Shown here: in pieces, positions 26,601 to 33,195 of the stretch
Position numbering within the stretch: the first letter of the stretch is position 1
Layout of the letters: every line of letters starts with the position of its first letter
From: Nostoc flagelliforme FACHB-838
GTDB taxonomy: Bacteria; Cyanobacteriota; Cyanobacteriia; Cyanobacteriales; Nostocaceae
Direction: 5' to 3'
DNA length: 36,354 nucleotides
Assembly (NCBI RefSeq): GCF_014698065.1
Contig: NZ_JACJSI010000069.1
Coordinates: 1-36,354 of the forward strand
The notes under the pieces: generated by a model
Seen by the model: only the letters and a program-made list of their open reading frames with translations
Told to the model about the DNA's origin: nothing
The model's database searches: none
Program-made: the position numbers and the translations under genes

Positions 26601-27279
26601 CGCGTTCACCGAGGGCAACTACGTTCCCTTCACCATCACCAAAAATTTGCACTTCAATGTGTCGCGCCCGTTCGATGTATTTTTCTAAAAATACTCCACT
26701 CTGACTAAAGTTATTGCGGCTTAACCGTTGGACATTTTCAAACAAGTCTGCCAAAGTGTCTTCGCCCCGGCACAACTGCATACCAATGCCACCACCTCCC
26801 GCCGTACTTTTGATCATCACAGGATAGCCAATTTCTGCTGCTGCCTGTTTGACTTGCTGCAAATTATCTAACAACAAACTACCGGGGACAAGTGGCACTC
26901 CCACAGCTTGGGCGATCGCTCTTGCTTCATGTTTAAGTCCAAATCGCCGCAGTTGATCGGGTGTAGGCCCAATAAACACAATTCCTGCTGCCGCACAAGC
27001 TTCGGCAAAGTCCACATTCTCACTCAAAAACCCATAGCCGGGATGAATTGCCTCAGCACCAGTCACCTGTGCTGCCGTCAAAATCGCCTCAGTCCGAAGA
27101 TAACTTTGCGCCGCCGCCGCATCTCCAACACAGACGGCTTCCCCAGCTGCTGCAACATGGGCAGCGTGGGCATCGGCTTGGGAGTAGACTGCAACCGAGG
27201 CAATACCGAGGCGATCGAGGGTGCGAATAATTCGGCAAGCAATTTCACCCCGATTAGCAATCAAAACTTTGTTGAACAT
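23686..27279 (-). CDS. Guanidine (urea-type) carboxylase, biotin-dependent
   Basis: The 1197-residue protein starts at the ATG at 27279 (MFNKVLIANRGEIACRIIRT). Residues 1-450 are a biotin carboxylase with the ATP-grasp loop KSTAGGGGIGMQL and EVNTRLQVEH. About 470-780 is an AHS2/KipA-type domain (TIQDYPGRVGYWNIGVPPSG, then PMDSLAFRLGNRI). About 795-1010 is an AHS1/KipI-type domain (LLIEYGDLVLDLKLRFRVHE, GILELTPGMRSL). The C-terminal biotinyl domain has the acceptor lysine at about 1160 in ILEAMKQEM. There is no allophanate hydrolase (amidase) domain, unlike the yeast fusion enzyme. The classic name is urea carboxylase, but in operons with two DUF1989 genes and a ykkC riboswitch the enzyme is established to carboxylate guanidine. 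It is the last gene of the operon; the gap to the previous gene holds a repeat array. Confidence 0.93.
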   Translation of the reverse strand: MFNKVLIANRGEIACRIIRTLDRLGIASVAVYSQADAHAAHVAAAGEAVCVGDAAAAQSYLRTEAILTAAQVTGAEAIHPGYGFLSENVDFAEACAAAGIVFIGPTPDQLRRFGLKHEARAIAQAVGVPLVPGSLLLDNLQQVKQAAAEIGYPVMIKSTAGGGGIGMQLCRGEDTLADLFENVQRLSRNNFSQSGVFLEKYIERARHIEVQIFGDGEGNVVALGERDCSTQRRNQKVIEEAPAPNINDALRQRLYESAVKLGEEIRYQSAGTVEFIYDVDSQQFYFLEVNTRLQVEHGVTEAITGVDLVEWMVRQAAGESLELASYQYQPQGHSIQVRVYAEDANKNFQPSSGELTQVQFASGIRCDTWIATGTKVSPFYDPLLAKVIVHGHSREDAIAILQNALAQSRIDGIETNLEYLRQIIADSTFVEGNITTKFTNSFTYRPNTIDVLVPGTMTTIQDYPGRVGYWNIGVPPSGPMDSLAFRLGNRILGNSESAAGLECTLSGPALRFNCDTVICLTGAPMKATLDKQPIPYWTAVSVKAGSTLRLGNIQGNGFRTYISVQGGFDVPDYLGSKATFTLGAFGGHGGRALQVGDVLKLYPFASQEPQPISPELIPSYSNHWEIGVLYGPHGAPDFFTDEDIETFFSTHWEVHYNSARTGIRLIGPKPTWARKDGGEAGLHPSNIHDNAYAVGTVDFTGDMPIILGLDGPSLGGFVCPAAIAAAQLWKIGQLKPGNTIQFHRLTFDQALYQELQLDRQIQRLQVGESMVVMADGSENRAIVAEIPADDQQIAVIYRQASDKYLLIEYGDLVLDLKLRFRVHELMVYLQTNPIDGILELTPGMRSLQIHYDSRVISQSNLVAALQNIESHLPDISNLEVPTRIVHLPLSWDDESTQLAIQKYMQSVRKDAPWCPSNIEFIRRINGLGSIAEVKKIVFNASYLVMGLGDVYLGAPVAVPLDPRHRLVTTKYNPARTWTPENAVGIGGAYLCVYGMEGPGGYQFVGRTVQMWNRYKQTTDFKDGKPWLLRFFDQIRFYPVSHEELMRHQEDFIEGKFKLKIEETTFKFRDYQQFLQEIAQEATTFQTRQRIAFREERDRWTTAQDESTLIAPDLPPADVTTIPDDCYALIAPTMANVWQVLIKVGDRITEDTSVIILEAMKQEMTLLPDDPGTVVEVLCEPGQLVTAGQVLAIIRGEA

Positions 27280-27492
27280 CAGCGCTAAATCAATTAAGAG
27301 ACTTCCAGTTAAAAAACATCCCATCAAGAGGCGCAAGACCTTGCGCTCCTACAAATCTACAAATAATTTGGAATAATTTATTCTTTGCTAGTCCCTAAGA
27401 ACTGAACCAGCAACCAACAAGCATAGGGACTATCCCATTTTTGCAGAAATAGTCTCTACCATTCACCTTTGTTCCTTTATAATTTTGAAAAT

Positions 27493-27710
27493 TCCGAGTT
27501 CAAAGGTGCAACTTCCGAGTTCAAAGGTGCAACCTCCGAGTTCAGAGGCTCAACTTCCGAGTTCAGAGGTTCAACTTCCGAGTTCAGAGGCTCAACTTCC
27601 GAGTTCAGAGGTTCAACTTCCGAGTTCAGAGGTGCAACCTCCGAGTTCAGAGGCTCAACCTCCGAGTTCAAAGGCTCAACTTCCGAGTTCAGAGGTTCAA
27701 CTTCCGAGTA
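27493..27710. repeat. Tandem array of ten 21-bp units plus a partial one
   Basis: Units begin TCCGAGTTC at 27493, 27514, 27535 and so on every 21 bases to 27682, with a broken unit at 27703. Each is TCCGAGTTCA(A/G)AGG(T/C)(T/G)CAAC(T/C)T with a few variable positions. Because 21 is a multiple of 3, several frames remain open in both directions. These frames (SEFRGST or EVEPLNS repeats) have no good start or ribosome site, and I do not treat them as genes. The array lies between the second DUF1989 gene and the carboxylase gene, so the operon transcript must pass through it. Confidence 0.95.
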
Positions 27711-27715
27711 AATTT

Positions 27716-27743
27716 GTAGGGGCACGGCATGCCGTGCCCCTAC
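27716..27743. repeat. Perfect 28-bp palindrome
   Basis: GTAGGGGCACGGCA and TGCCGTGCCCCTAC meet with no spacer, forming a GC-rich cruciform-type palindrome right after the tandem array. It is a widespread repeat in cyanobacterial intergenic DNA. In the operon RNA it would make a strong hairpin between the second DUF1989 gene and the carboxylase gene and could act as a partial terminator or RNA-stability boundary. Confidence 0.85.
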
Positions 27744-27792
27744 GGGTGCTGTGGTTGAAACAACAATTCAACCCCTTCAGGGGGTGGAAGCA

Positions 27793-28434
27793 TCAAGCTG
27801 CGTCCCAAACAATCAACCTAACTGGCGTAGGATTGTAAGCATTGCATGGGTTGTTGATTTGCGGACAGTTAGAAATCAACACCATCACATCCATCTCTGC
27901 CCGTAGGTCGATGATCTTCCCGGCTTCGGAAATCCCATCGACAATTTCCAATGTGCCATCTTCGTTGACAGGAACATTCATGTAGAAATTCACATTGCTG
28001 ACGAGATCGCGTTTGTTCATCTCGTACTTGCTCAGTTCCAGCAAGTAATTCTCGACACAAGCGTGCAGATGCTTCTTGTGCAGCCCATAGCGCACTGAGT
28101 TGCTTTCCATGCTACACGCCCCACCTAGGGTATCGTGTTTGCCACATTGATCGTGAATGACGGTCATCATCACGTTTCCTTCGTTGGAAATCAACTGCGT
28201 GCCTGTAGTAATGAAAATATTACCTTGGCGGACAATGGTATCGGGAGCGCTATAACGCTCTGAGGTATCATCAGCGTTGTAAATTAGTGTGTCAACGGCT
28301 TGATTGCCTAGTAGATCGATAATCCGCAAAATTTGCCCTTTTTTGATGATCTTAGACCAGGGCTGACGGGCAGCCAACTCCTGATCATAAATTGCTCTTG
28401 CTGGATCGAGTTCAATGGGTAATGTTGCGACCAT
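27793..28434 (-). CDS. DUF1989 protein, probable carboxyguanidine deiminase subunit (urea carboxylase-associated family)
   Basis: A 213-residue DUF1989 protein. It has DLLGNQAVDTLIYNADD, the HDQCGKHDTLGGACSMESN block (about 108-126) with Cys and His residues suited to metal binding, and the C-terminal DLRAEMDVMVLISNCPQINN block, then PTPVRLIVWDA. It is the shorter of the two operon paralogs. Such pairs were annotated as urea carboxylase-associated proteins 1 and 2 and were later shown to form the carboxyguanidine deiminase CgdAB, which removes ammonia from carboxyguanidine to give allophanate. I do not assign A or B. It starts at the ATG at 28434 with GAGGAA upstream, 67 bases after the first DUF1989 gene. 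Confidence 0.88.
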   Translation of the reverse strand: MVATLPIELDPARAIYDQELAARQPWSKIIKKGQILRIIDLLGNQAVDTLIYNADDTSERYSAPDTIVRQGNIFITTGTQLISNEGNVMMTVIHDQCGKHDTLGGACSMESNSVRYGLHKKHLHACVENYLLELSKYEMNKRDLVSNVNFYMNVPVNEDGTLEIVDGISEAGKIIDLRAEMDVMVLISNCPQINNPCNAYNPTPVRLIVWDAA

Positions 28435-28501
28435 AATGAGATTCCTCTTCTATTTTCAGATGCCAAGAAACAGAGATTGCCAACGGAAACTAACCTACCA
28501 A

Positions 28502-29260
28502 CTAATCCTGAGCAAATAAAGCATCAGTGTTAATGAAACCACGAATCACTTCTTCATTTGCAGTGCGACACAGATCGTCCGGTGCTGGTGCAGATGATTT
28601 CCAAACGGTGAGCTGAATTGGTTTAGGCTTGTAGACTGTATCGGGGTGCAACACATGGGGACAGTTGGAAATAATTACCAACACATTCATTTCTGCCCGT
28701 AAATCAATAAAACTGCCTGGTTTTTCATTGCCTGTGACATATTCCAAGTCTCCATTTGGATGCACTGCGACTCGGCTAAATAAATTAAGGTTAGGCATTA
28801 AGTCTTTACGAGTTAAACCACGCTTGCCCAAGGCTTTAAGGAAATTGTTACGGGAGTTATTGTAATCGCTTTCGCCATATTTGTTGTAAGTGCCTTCGCC
28901 ATATTTGGCAGCATTGCTAGCAGCATTGCTGCAACCACAGATTAAATCGTGATGGCCGGAGGTATCTTCTGTAATAGAGAACAGAATGCGCCCCATGTCA
29001 GAGTAAATGACCATGCCTTTTTTGAGGAAGGCGTTGAACTGAATCTTGGCGGTATCTGCTATGTTCAGCCGTTCAATTGGGCTATCGGCGTTATAGCAAA
29101 TTATGGAAACACCGTAAGATCCTTCCAAATCAGTGACACGCAGTGTATTTCCCCGTTTGATTACGTAATGCCAATACGCGCCACCAGACAGCTTTTCATC
29201 GAGCAAAATCAGGCTTGGATCAATTGCCTCTAGATTCGGCAGAGTAGATGCTTGCACCAT
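28502..29260 (-). CDS. DUF1989 protein, probable carboxyguanidine deiminase subunit (longer paralog)
   Basis: A 252-residue DUF1989 protein and the first gene after the guanidine riboswitch. Its blocks parallel those of the next gene: DLEGSYGVSIICYNADSPIE, TEDTSGHHDLICGCSNAAS (about 116-134, with His-His and two Cys), and IDLRAEMNVLVIISNCPHVL (about 195-214), then PKPIQLTVWKS. An extra tail (APAPDDLCRTANEEVIRGFI) distinguishes it from the shorter paralog. The two probably form a hetero-oligomeric deiminase that acts after the carboxylase. The ATG at 29260 has a strong ribosome site (AGGAGG, 6 bases before). Confidence 0.88.
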   Translation of the reverse strand: MVQASTLPNLEAIDPSLILLDEKLSGGAYWHYVIKRGNTLRVTDLEGSYGVSIICYNADSPIERLNIADTAKIQFNAFLKKGMVIYSDMGRILFSITEDTSGHHDLICGCSNAASNAAKYGEGTYNKYGESDYNNSRNNFLKALGKRGLTRKDLMPNLNLFSRVAVHPNGDLEYVTGNEKPGSFIDLRAEMNVLVIISNCPHVLHPDTVYKPKPIQLTVWKSSAPAPDDLCRTANEEVIRGFINTDALFAQD

Positions 29261-29321
29261 AAAATCCTCCTGTTACGGTTGTCAGTTGAAAAATTGAAAA
29301 AACTACTGACTCAAACAACAA

Positions 29322-29357
29322 AGCCCAGGAGATTACCAATACAGTCATGCTGTCTGG
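29322..29357 (-). terminator. Riboswitch expression platform: intrinsic terminator competing with the aptamer
   Basis: On the minus strand, TCTCCTGGGCT (29332 to 29322) follows the aptamer and can pair with AGCCCGGGAGA, which is the 3' part of the aptamer (about 29369 to 29359), with one G-U pair. TTTGTTGTTT comes next. The two structures exclude each other: when guanidine holds the aptamer, the terminator arm is not available and transcription should continue into the operon. Confidence 0.75.
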
Positions 29358-29457
29358 CTCTCCCGGGCTTTTTTCCCGCCGTGTGACCGACTCGCTCAGA
29401 GCCGGCTGCTTCTCTTGGACCAGACATCACATTTTGGTGCGATCGGAACCCTAGAAG
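29350..29457 (-). promoter_or_regulatory. Guanidine-I (ykkC) riboswitch aptamer
   Basis: On the minus strand the leader contains the conserved blocks of the ykkC RNA in order: CTAGGGTTCCG (29454 to 29442 region), CTGGTCCAAGAG (29425 to 29412 region), a variable GCCGGCTCTGAGCGAGTCGG stem-loop, and ACACGGCGGGAAAAAAGCCC followed by GGGAGA. A closing helix TGTCTGG/CCAGACA pairs 29427-29421 with 29357-29351. Guanidine-I riboswitches sense guanidinium and switch on detoxification or assimilation genes. It lies about 90 bases before the first DUF1989 gene. This element is what identifies the substrate of the operon. Confidence 0.95.
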
Positions 29458-29504
29458 CTTATCCTTATTTAGTTGTCAATTTGAGTTTGCGAAACTTTTA
29501 CAAT

Positions 29505-29546
29505 ATTATAAACAGAGGGTTTGGTTATTTAGATTAACATTTTTAC
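29505..29546 (-). promoter_or_regulatory. Candidate promoter of the guanidine operon, NtcA-like spacing
   Basis: On the minus strand there is a TATAAT box (29510-29505). Exactly 22 bases upstream of it ends GTA-N8-AAT (29546-29533). The spacing is that of class II NtcA promoters (GTA-N8-TAC, about 22 bases, TAN3T), but the second half-site is degenerate, so nitrogen control is only a suggestion. The start site would lie about 40 bases before the aptamer. Confidence 0.35.
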
Positions 29547-29683
29547 GCCACGTTTGCTCATCGTTATTTTTGCAAGGGTACTTAAAGTAATTTGTATCTA
29601 TGACTGCCTTGGGCAGCTATGGCGATTTGCGTTAGCTGTTGCTGTAAGGAATTCTCAAGAAATAAATATCTAGGACTTATATT

Positions 29684-29802
29684 ATGTTCGACTTAATACT
29701 TATGTCATTGCGAGCGTAGCGCGGCAATCCCAAACCTTTGCGATTGCTTCATTCCACTTCGTTGCATTCGCAATGACATATTGTAAGTGATTTGCCGAAC
29801 AT
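29684..29802. repeat. Nested palindromic repeat with TGTCATTGCGAG arms
   Basis: The inner arms TATGTCATTGCGA (29701-29713) and TCGCAATGACATA (29768-29780) are a perfect 13-bp inverted repeat. The outer arms ATGTTCG (29684-29690) and CGAACAT (29796-29802) are also perfect. This is a common bacterial and cyanobacterial intergenic repeat. It is followed at 29832-29863 by another common repeat (AACCACAGAGGCACAGAG). The region 29511-29975 otherwise has no gene. Confidence 0.8.
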
Positions 29803-29830
29803 GATATTACGCCCAGGTGAAGAAAAATCG

Positions 29831-29861
<31 letters not shown>

Positions 29862-29975
29862 AGTTTGAGAGGTATTTTGCGTAAGTTTTGTTATCTAAAA
29901 AAACCCGATTAGCAGATTCTTTATTCTAAAAAATCCGTCAATCAGGTCTTTTTGAAAAGGGTATAAAATATCAAA

Positions 29976-30788
29976 CTACCTATTTTTTTTAAGTTCGTGC
30001 ATACTTCTGACAACCTTTGTTACTAAATTTCTGGGTGTAAATCTGATGCTTTCAGTCAATATTTTATTTCTCATCCCAGGAACGACAACGGTTTTGTTTT
30101 TCATTAAGCCCCGATAACCAATTCTAGCGACGGTTTCTGTATCCATCATTCTATTAACGCTAGCAATTTTTGAATCTTCCATTGCAGCAGTTTGTTGGAA
30201 TTCTGATGCTGTCGGCCCTGGACAAAGAACAGTCACGCTGACACCTGTACCCTCTAATTCATTAGCGATTGCTTCTGAAAATGATAAGACATAGGCTTTT
30301 GTCGCAAAATAAACTGCCATTAGAGGCCCTGGTTGAAAAGCGGCGGCTGAGGCCACATTTAATATTTTTCCATAGTTTTGCTCGACCATATCCTTGAGGA
30401 ACAACTTAGTTAAATGAGTCAGGCTGACCATATTTACCTGAAGCATTTGCAGTTCAATAGTCAGGTCTGTTTCGTTAAATGCTCCATAAGTACCAAAGCC
30501 AGCATTATTAACCAGCACATCAATTTTGATGGATGCTTGCTGTAACTCTGTGAAAATCTCTTCTGGAGATGTTGGGATAGATAAATCTTTAACAAAAGTT
30601 CTGACATAAATGCCAAATTTTTGCGGAAACTCATCTATAATTTCAGTAAGTTTTTGTTCATTTTTATCTACTAACACAAGATTATAATTATGACGAGCAA
30701 AAATTTGGGTTAATTGATACCCAATACCACTAGCTGCTCCTGTAATTAAAGCAGTTCTTTTTTGCCGACTTTCAGATGTTTTATTCAT
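29976..30788 (-). CDS. Short-chain dehydrogenase/reductase (COG0300 type)
   Basis: A 270-residue classical SDR. It has the cofactor loop TGAASGIG (16-23), NNAGFGTYG, the catalytic Ser in ILNVASAAAF, and YFATK (YxxxK) about 15 residues later, then CPGPTASEF. The C-terminal part (TVARIGYRGLMKNKTVVVPG) is typical of the DltE/YqjQ-like subgroup. All active-site residues are present, unlike the broken SDR at 2010. It starts at an ATG and is divergent from the threonine dehydratase gene. The substrate is unknown. Confidence 0.9.
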   Translation of the reverse strand: MNKTSESRQKRTALITGAASGIGYQLTQIFARHNYNLVLVDKNEQKLTEIIDEFPQKFGIYVRTFVKDLSIPTSPEEIFTELQQASIKIDVLVNNAGFGTYGAFNETDLTIELQMLQVNMVSLTHLTKLFLKDMVEQNYGKILNVASAAAFQPGPLMAVYFATKAYVLSFSEAIANELEGTGVSVTVLCPGPTASEFQQTAAMEDSKIASVNRMMDTETVARIGYRGLMKNKTVVVPGMRNKILTESIRFTPRNLVTKVVRSMHELKKNR

Positions 30789-30826
30789 GTGATAAAAATG
30801 ATTAACTGGAATTAATTAACTTTTAT

Positions 30827-30870
30827 AAAAATAGCTACAGTAATATATAATGTCTGCTGTAGCTATTTTT
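30827..30870. promoter_or_regulatory. Perfect inverted repeat between divergent genes
   Basis: AAAAATAGCTACAG (30827-30840) and CTGTAGCTATTTTT (30857-30870) form a 14-bp stem with T-runs in both directions. It looks like a bidirectional terminator but lies upstream of both neighbours (SDR start at 30788, dehydratase start at 30992). It may be an attenuator, an operator, or a repeat insertion. Confidence 0.5.
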
Positions 30871-30991
30871 ATGTAGACAATAAATGATACTATTCACCTG
30901 AAATGAGTATGCTTCAATCCAGAATATTAGACGCAAATATAAAAATCTGTATCTATATAAACAAGAACAAAAATATTTAATATCGTCATCA

Positions 30992-31969
30992 ATGCCACAA
31001 CATAATTCCGTTAATATAACTGACGTACAAGCAGCACAAAAGCGCATTTTGGGAATTGCCCACCGCACACCTGTGCTTACTTCTAGAACCTTTAACAATC
31101 GCACCAATAGCCAAGTATTTTTTAAGTGCGAAAATTTTCAACGCACGGGGGCATTTAAATTTAGAGGTGCGTACAATGCCCTAGCCCAACTATCGGCAGC
31201 CCAAAAACAAACAGGCGTTCTCACCTATTCATCGGGAAATCATGCCCAAGCGATCGCTTTAGCTGGGCAATTACTAAATATTCCCACCACTATTGTCATG
31301 CCTGATGATGCACCTGCTGTTAAACAAACTGCTACTCGTGGCTATGGTGCAGAGATAATTTTATACAATCGCCAAGAAACAAATCGGGAAGAATTAGCTC
31401 AAAATTTGGCAAGCGATCGCTCTTTGACACTCATTCCCCCTTACGATCATCCTCATGTAGTCGCCGGACAGGGAACAACTGCTTTAGAACTGATCCAAGA
31501 AGTTGGTGAGTTGGATTTATTATTAGTTTGTTGTGGCGGTGGCGGCTTACTTTCAGGATGTGCGATCGCAGCCAAAGCAATTTTACCCAATTGTAAAGTA
31601 ATCGGGGTAGAGCCAGCACTTGCCGACGATGCTACGCGCTCCTTTCACACCAAAACTCTGCAAACAGTCAAAAATCCTAATACCATCGCCGATGGTGCGC
31701 GGACTCCCAGCCTTGGTAAAATTACTTTCCCCTTAGTGCTGCATTACGTTGATGATATGGTGACGGTATCTGAAGAAGCGATTCTTCGCACCATGTTTTT
31801 CTTATGGGAACGTCTGAAAATTGTCGTTGAACCTACGGGAGTACTTGCAGCAGCAGCCTTACTCGAAGGCGTGGTGACAGCACCAGAGGCGAGAGTTGGT
31901 GTCATCATTAGCGGTGGAAATGTAGATTTGGCACAAGTTGGTAAATTGTTTTCTGTGGGATTGAATTGA
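30992..31969 (+). CDS. PLP-dependent threonine/serine dehydratase (or serine racemase-like)
   Basis: The 325-residue protein belongs to fold type II PLP enzymes. Lys56 in RTGAFKFRGAYN is the Schiff-base lysine, SSGNHAQA binds the substrate carboxylate, CCGGGGLLSG (about 180) holds the phosphate, and SGGNVDL closes the C-terminus. It lacks the C-terminal regulatory ACT-like domain of biosynthetic IlvA, so it is the short catabolic type. The reaction is L-threonine or L-serine to 2-oxobutyrate or pyruvate plus ammonia; serine racemase activity is possible in this subgroup. No clear ribosome site precedes the ATG. Confidence 0.9.
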   Translation: MPQHNSVNITDVQAAQKRILGIAHRTPVLTSRTFNNRTNSQVFFKCENFQRTGAFKFRGAYNALAQLSAAQKQTGVLTYSSGNHAQAIALAGQLLNIPTTIVMPDDAPAVKQTATRGYGAEIILYNRQETNREELAQNLASDRSLTLIPPYDHPHVVAGQGTTALELIQEVGELDLLLVCCGGGGLLSGCAIAAKAILPNCKVIGVEPALADDATRSFHTKTLQTVKNPNTIADGARTPSLGKITFPLVLHYVDDMVTVSEEAILRTMFFLWERLKIVVEPTGVLAAAALLEGVVTAPEARVGVIISGGNVDLAQVGKLFSVGLN

Positions 31970-32108
31970 AAACTTAAACTTGGCAATGTCTACGACGGGT
32001 TATTTGGCGTCGCTCTGATTTATTGCCGATACGAATTATTCATAGTGAATGGTGTAGCATGAAAGCATAACCTAACTTAATAGACTTCTTGGAATCTTAA
32101 GATGACTT

Positions 32109-32336
32109 ATGGAGTTCAAGCAGAATATTAGAGCAGTAATTCATTGAGGTGAACAGCACGTATACGTAGCAGAATGTCTAGAAGTTTCTGTAGTAACTCA
32201 GGTAGAGACTCTGGATGAAGTTGTTCATAACCTTCGTGAAGCAGTCGCTTTGCATTTAGAAGACGAAGATTCAACTCAATTTGGCTTAGTAGATAAACCT
32301 TTTTCAAGAGAATTTATCAATAAAAACATAATCTAA
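32109..32336 (+). pseudogene. HicB-like (type II toxin-antitoxin antitoxin) gene with in-frame stop
   Basis: From the ATG at 32109 the frame reads MEFKQNIRAVIH, then TGA at 32145-32147, then GEQHVYVAECLEVSVVTQVE, TLDEVVHNLREAVALHLED and a tail ending NKNII. YVAECLE, the TLDE turn and LREAVALHLE are the pattern of HicB-like partial RNase-H-fold antitoxins. The stop interrupts the first beta hairpin, and no alternative start follows before the conserved core. No hicA-type toxin is visible next to it. It may be a recent pseudogene of an orphan HicB-like protein. Confidence 0.75.
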
Positions 32337-32338
32337 GC

Positions 32339-32373
32339 GCCTAACGCACCATCTTATGAGCCGGTGCATTAGG
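32339..32373. repeat. Imperfect palindrome, possible terminator
   Basis: GCCTAACGCACC (32339-32350) and GGTGCATTAGGC (32362-32373) are inverted with two mismatches. This is a common Nostoc-type intergenic palindrome (the TAACGCACC family). It lies between the HicB-like remnant and the converging unknown gene. Confidence 0.6.
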
Positions 32374-32402
32374 CTAAAGCCGCAACACACGCTATGCTTT
32401 TA

Positions 32403-32816
32403 CTACGCTTTTACTTTGCCATTGCTATTCACACCAACAATCATTGACGGTGGCTCATTACTAACAATTGGCGATTCACCTCGCAATCCCTTGCGGCGTT
32501 GGTTTTTAGGAACTCCTCCCGCCATACCATACTCTACACTGCTTTTGCCATATTTAGCCCCAATGCCCATAAGTATGTGTTCTGTCATGTCTGCCAACTG
32601 CTGCTCTGTTTCTAACATTTCACGGTATATCTTATCTAAGTTAGAAAGCGCAGTGTTGTAAGTATTTTCTTTATTTCGCATTGTCTCAATTAGGCTTGAG
32701 TAGGCAAATAAAGTGAGTCCATTATTCACATCTAAGTTTGGATCAATTGAAGTGATACTGGCTGCACGACGTGCTGCTTTTTCTAGCACTTGGGAAGTTC
32801 TTTTTAGTCTAGCCAT
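32403..32816 (-). CDS. Hypothetical basic protein of unknown family
   Basis: I do not recognise this 137-residue protein. The N-terminus is basic (MARLKRTSQVLEKAARRAAS), the middle is helical (SSLIETMRNKENTYNTALSN, then LDKIYREMLETEQQLADMTE), and the C-terminal 50 residues are rich in Gly, Pro, Lys and Arg (GIGAKYGKSSVEYGMAGGVP, then KNQRRKGLRGE) and look disordered. It could bind nucleic acid, by composition only. An AAAAGGT ribosome site precedes the ATG. One copy of the 213-bp element ends 33 bases upstream, so its promoter probably lies inside that element. Confidence 0.6.
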   Translation of the reverse strand: MARLKRTSQVLEKAARRAASITSIDPNLDVNNGLTLFAYSSLIETMRNKENTYNTALSNLDKIYREMLETEQQLADMTEHILMGIGAKYGKSSVEYGMAGGVPKNQRRKGLRGESPIVSNEPPSMIVGVNSNGKVKA

Positions 32817-32849
32817 AAAATTTACCTTTTAATGCGGTTATTTATTTGG

Positions 32850-33062
32850 TTATCAAAACAGAATTCAGGAGTCAGGAGTCAGAATTCAGTATGAATTCTG
32901 TACGACTGGTGGATGAATCTAGGGGTTTAAGACCCCCGCTAAATCTTCTCTTTCAGAGACGCACTTGCGTTCATTTAGCGGTCTACAATGAGTGGCGGGT
33001 CTGAATCCCCCACTCATTGATTCTGACTCCTGGATTCTGGCTTCTGGGTTCTTCTTCAACAG
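32850..33062 (-). repeat. 213-bp dispersed element, copy 2
   Basis: The reverse complement of this segment is identical to 13214-13426 over all 213 bases. The same set of hairpins is present. The element lies directly upstream of the unknown basic protein gene, with copy 1 about 19.4 kb away in opposite orientation. Perfect identity in non-coding DNA implies recent movement or gene conversion. Confidence 0.95.
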
Positions 33063-33195
33063 TTCTCGAATTCACTGATTTAAGCTTCTTTACTTTAAAA
33101 AACTTCCGTATCGATCAGCCTGAGGAAATTCCTGCAAATCTCTATTAACTTTTATTACACTGTAAATTGCTAATAAATCAGTAAATTACGCAAAA

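Noticed and set aside
23686..27279. Urea carboxylase acting in urea breakdown
   Set aside because: The ykkC riboswitch and the two DUF1989 partners point to guanidine; there is no allophanate hydrolase domain or adjacent gene.
27469..27838. Open frames with seven-residue repeats (SEFRGST, EVEPLNS, PSSEVQL) on both strands
   Set aside because: They come from the 21-bp tandem array, whose length keeps several frames open. There is no ribosome site or homology.
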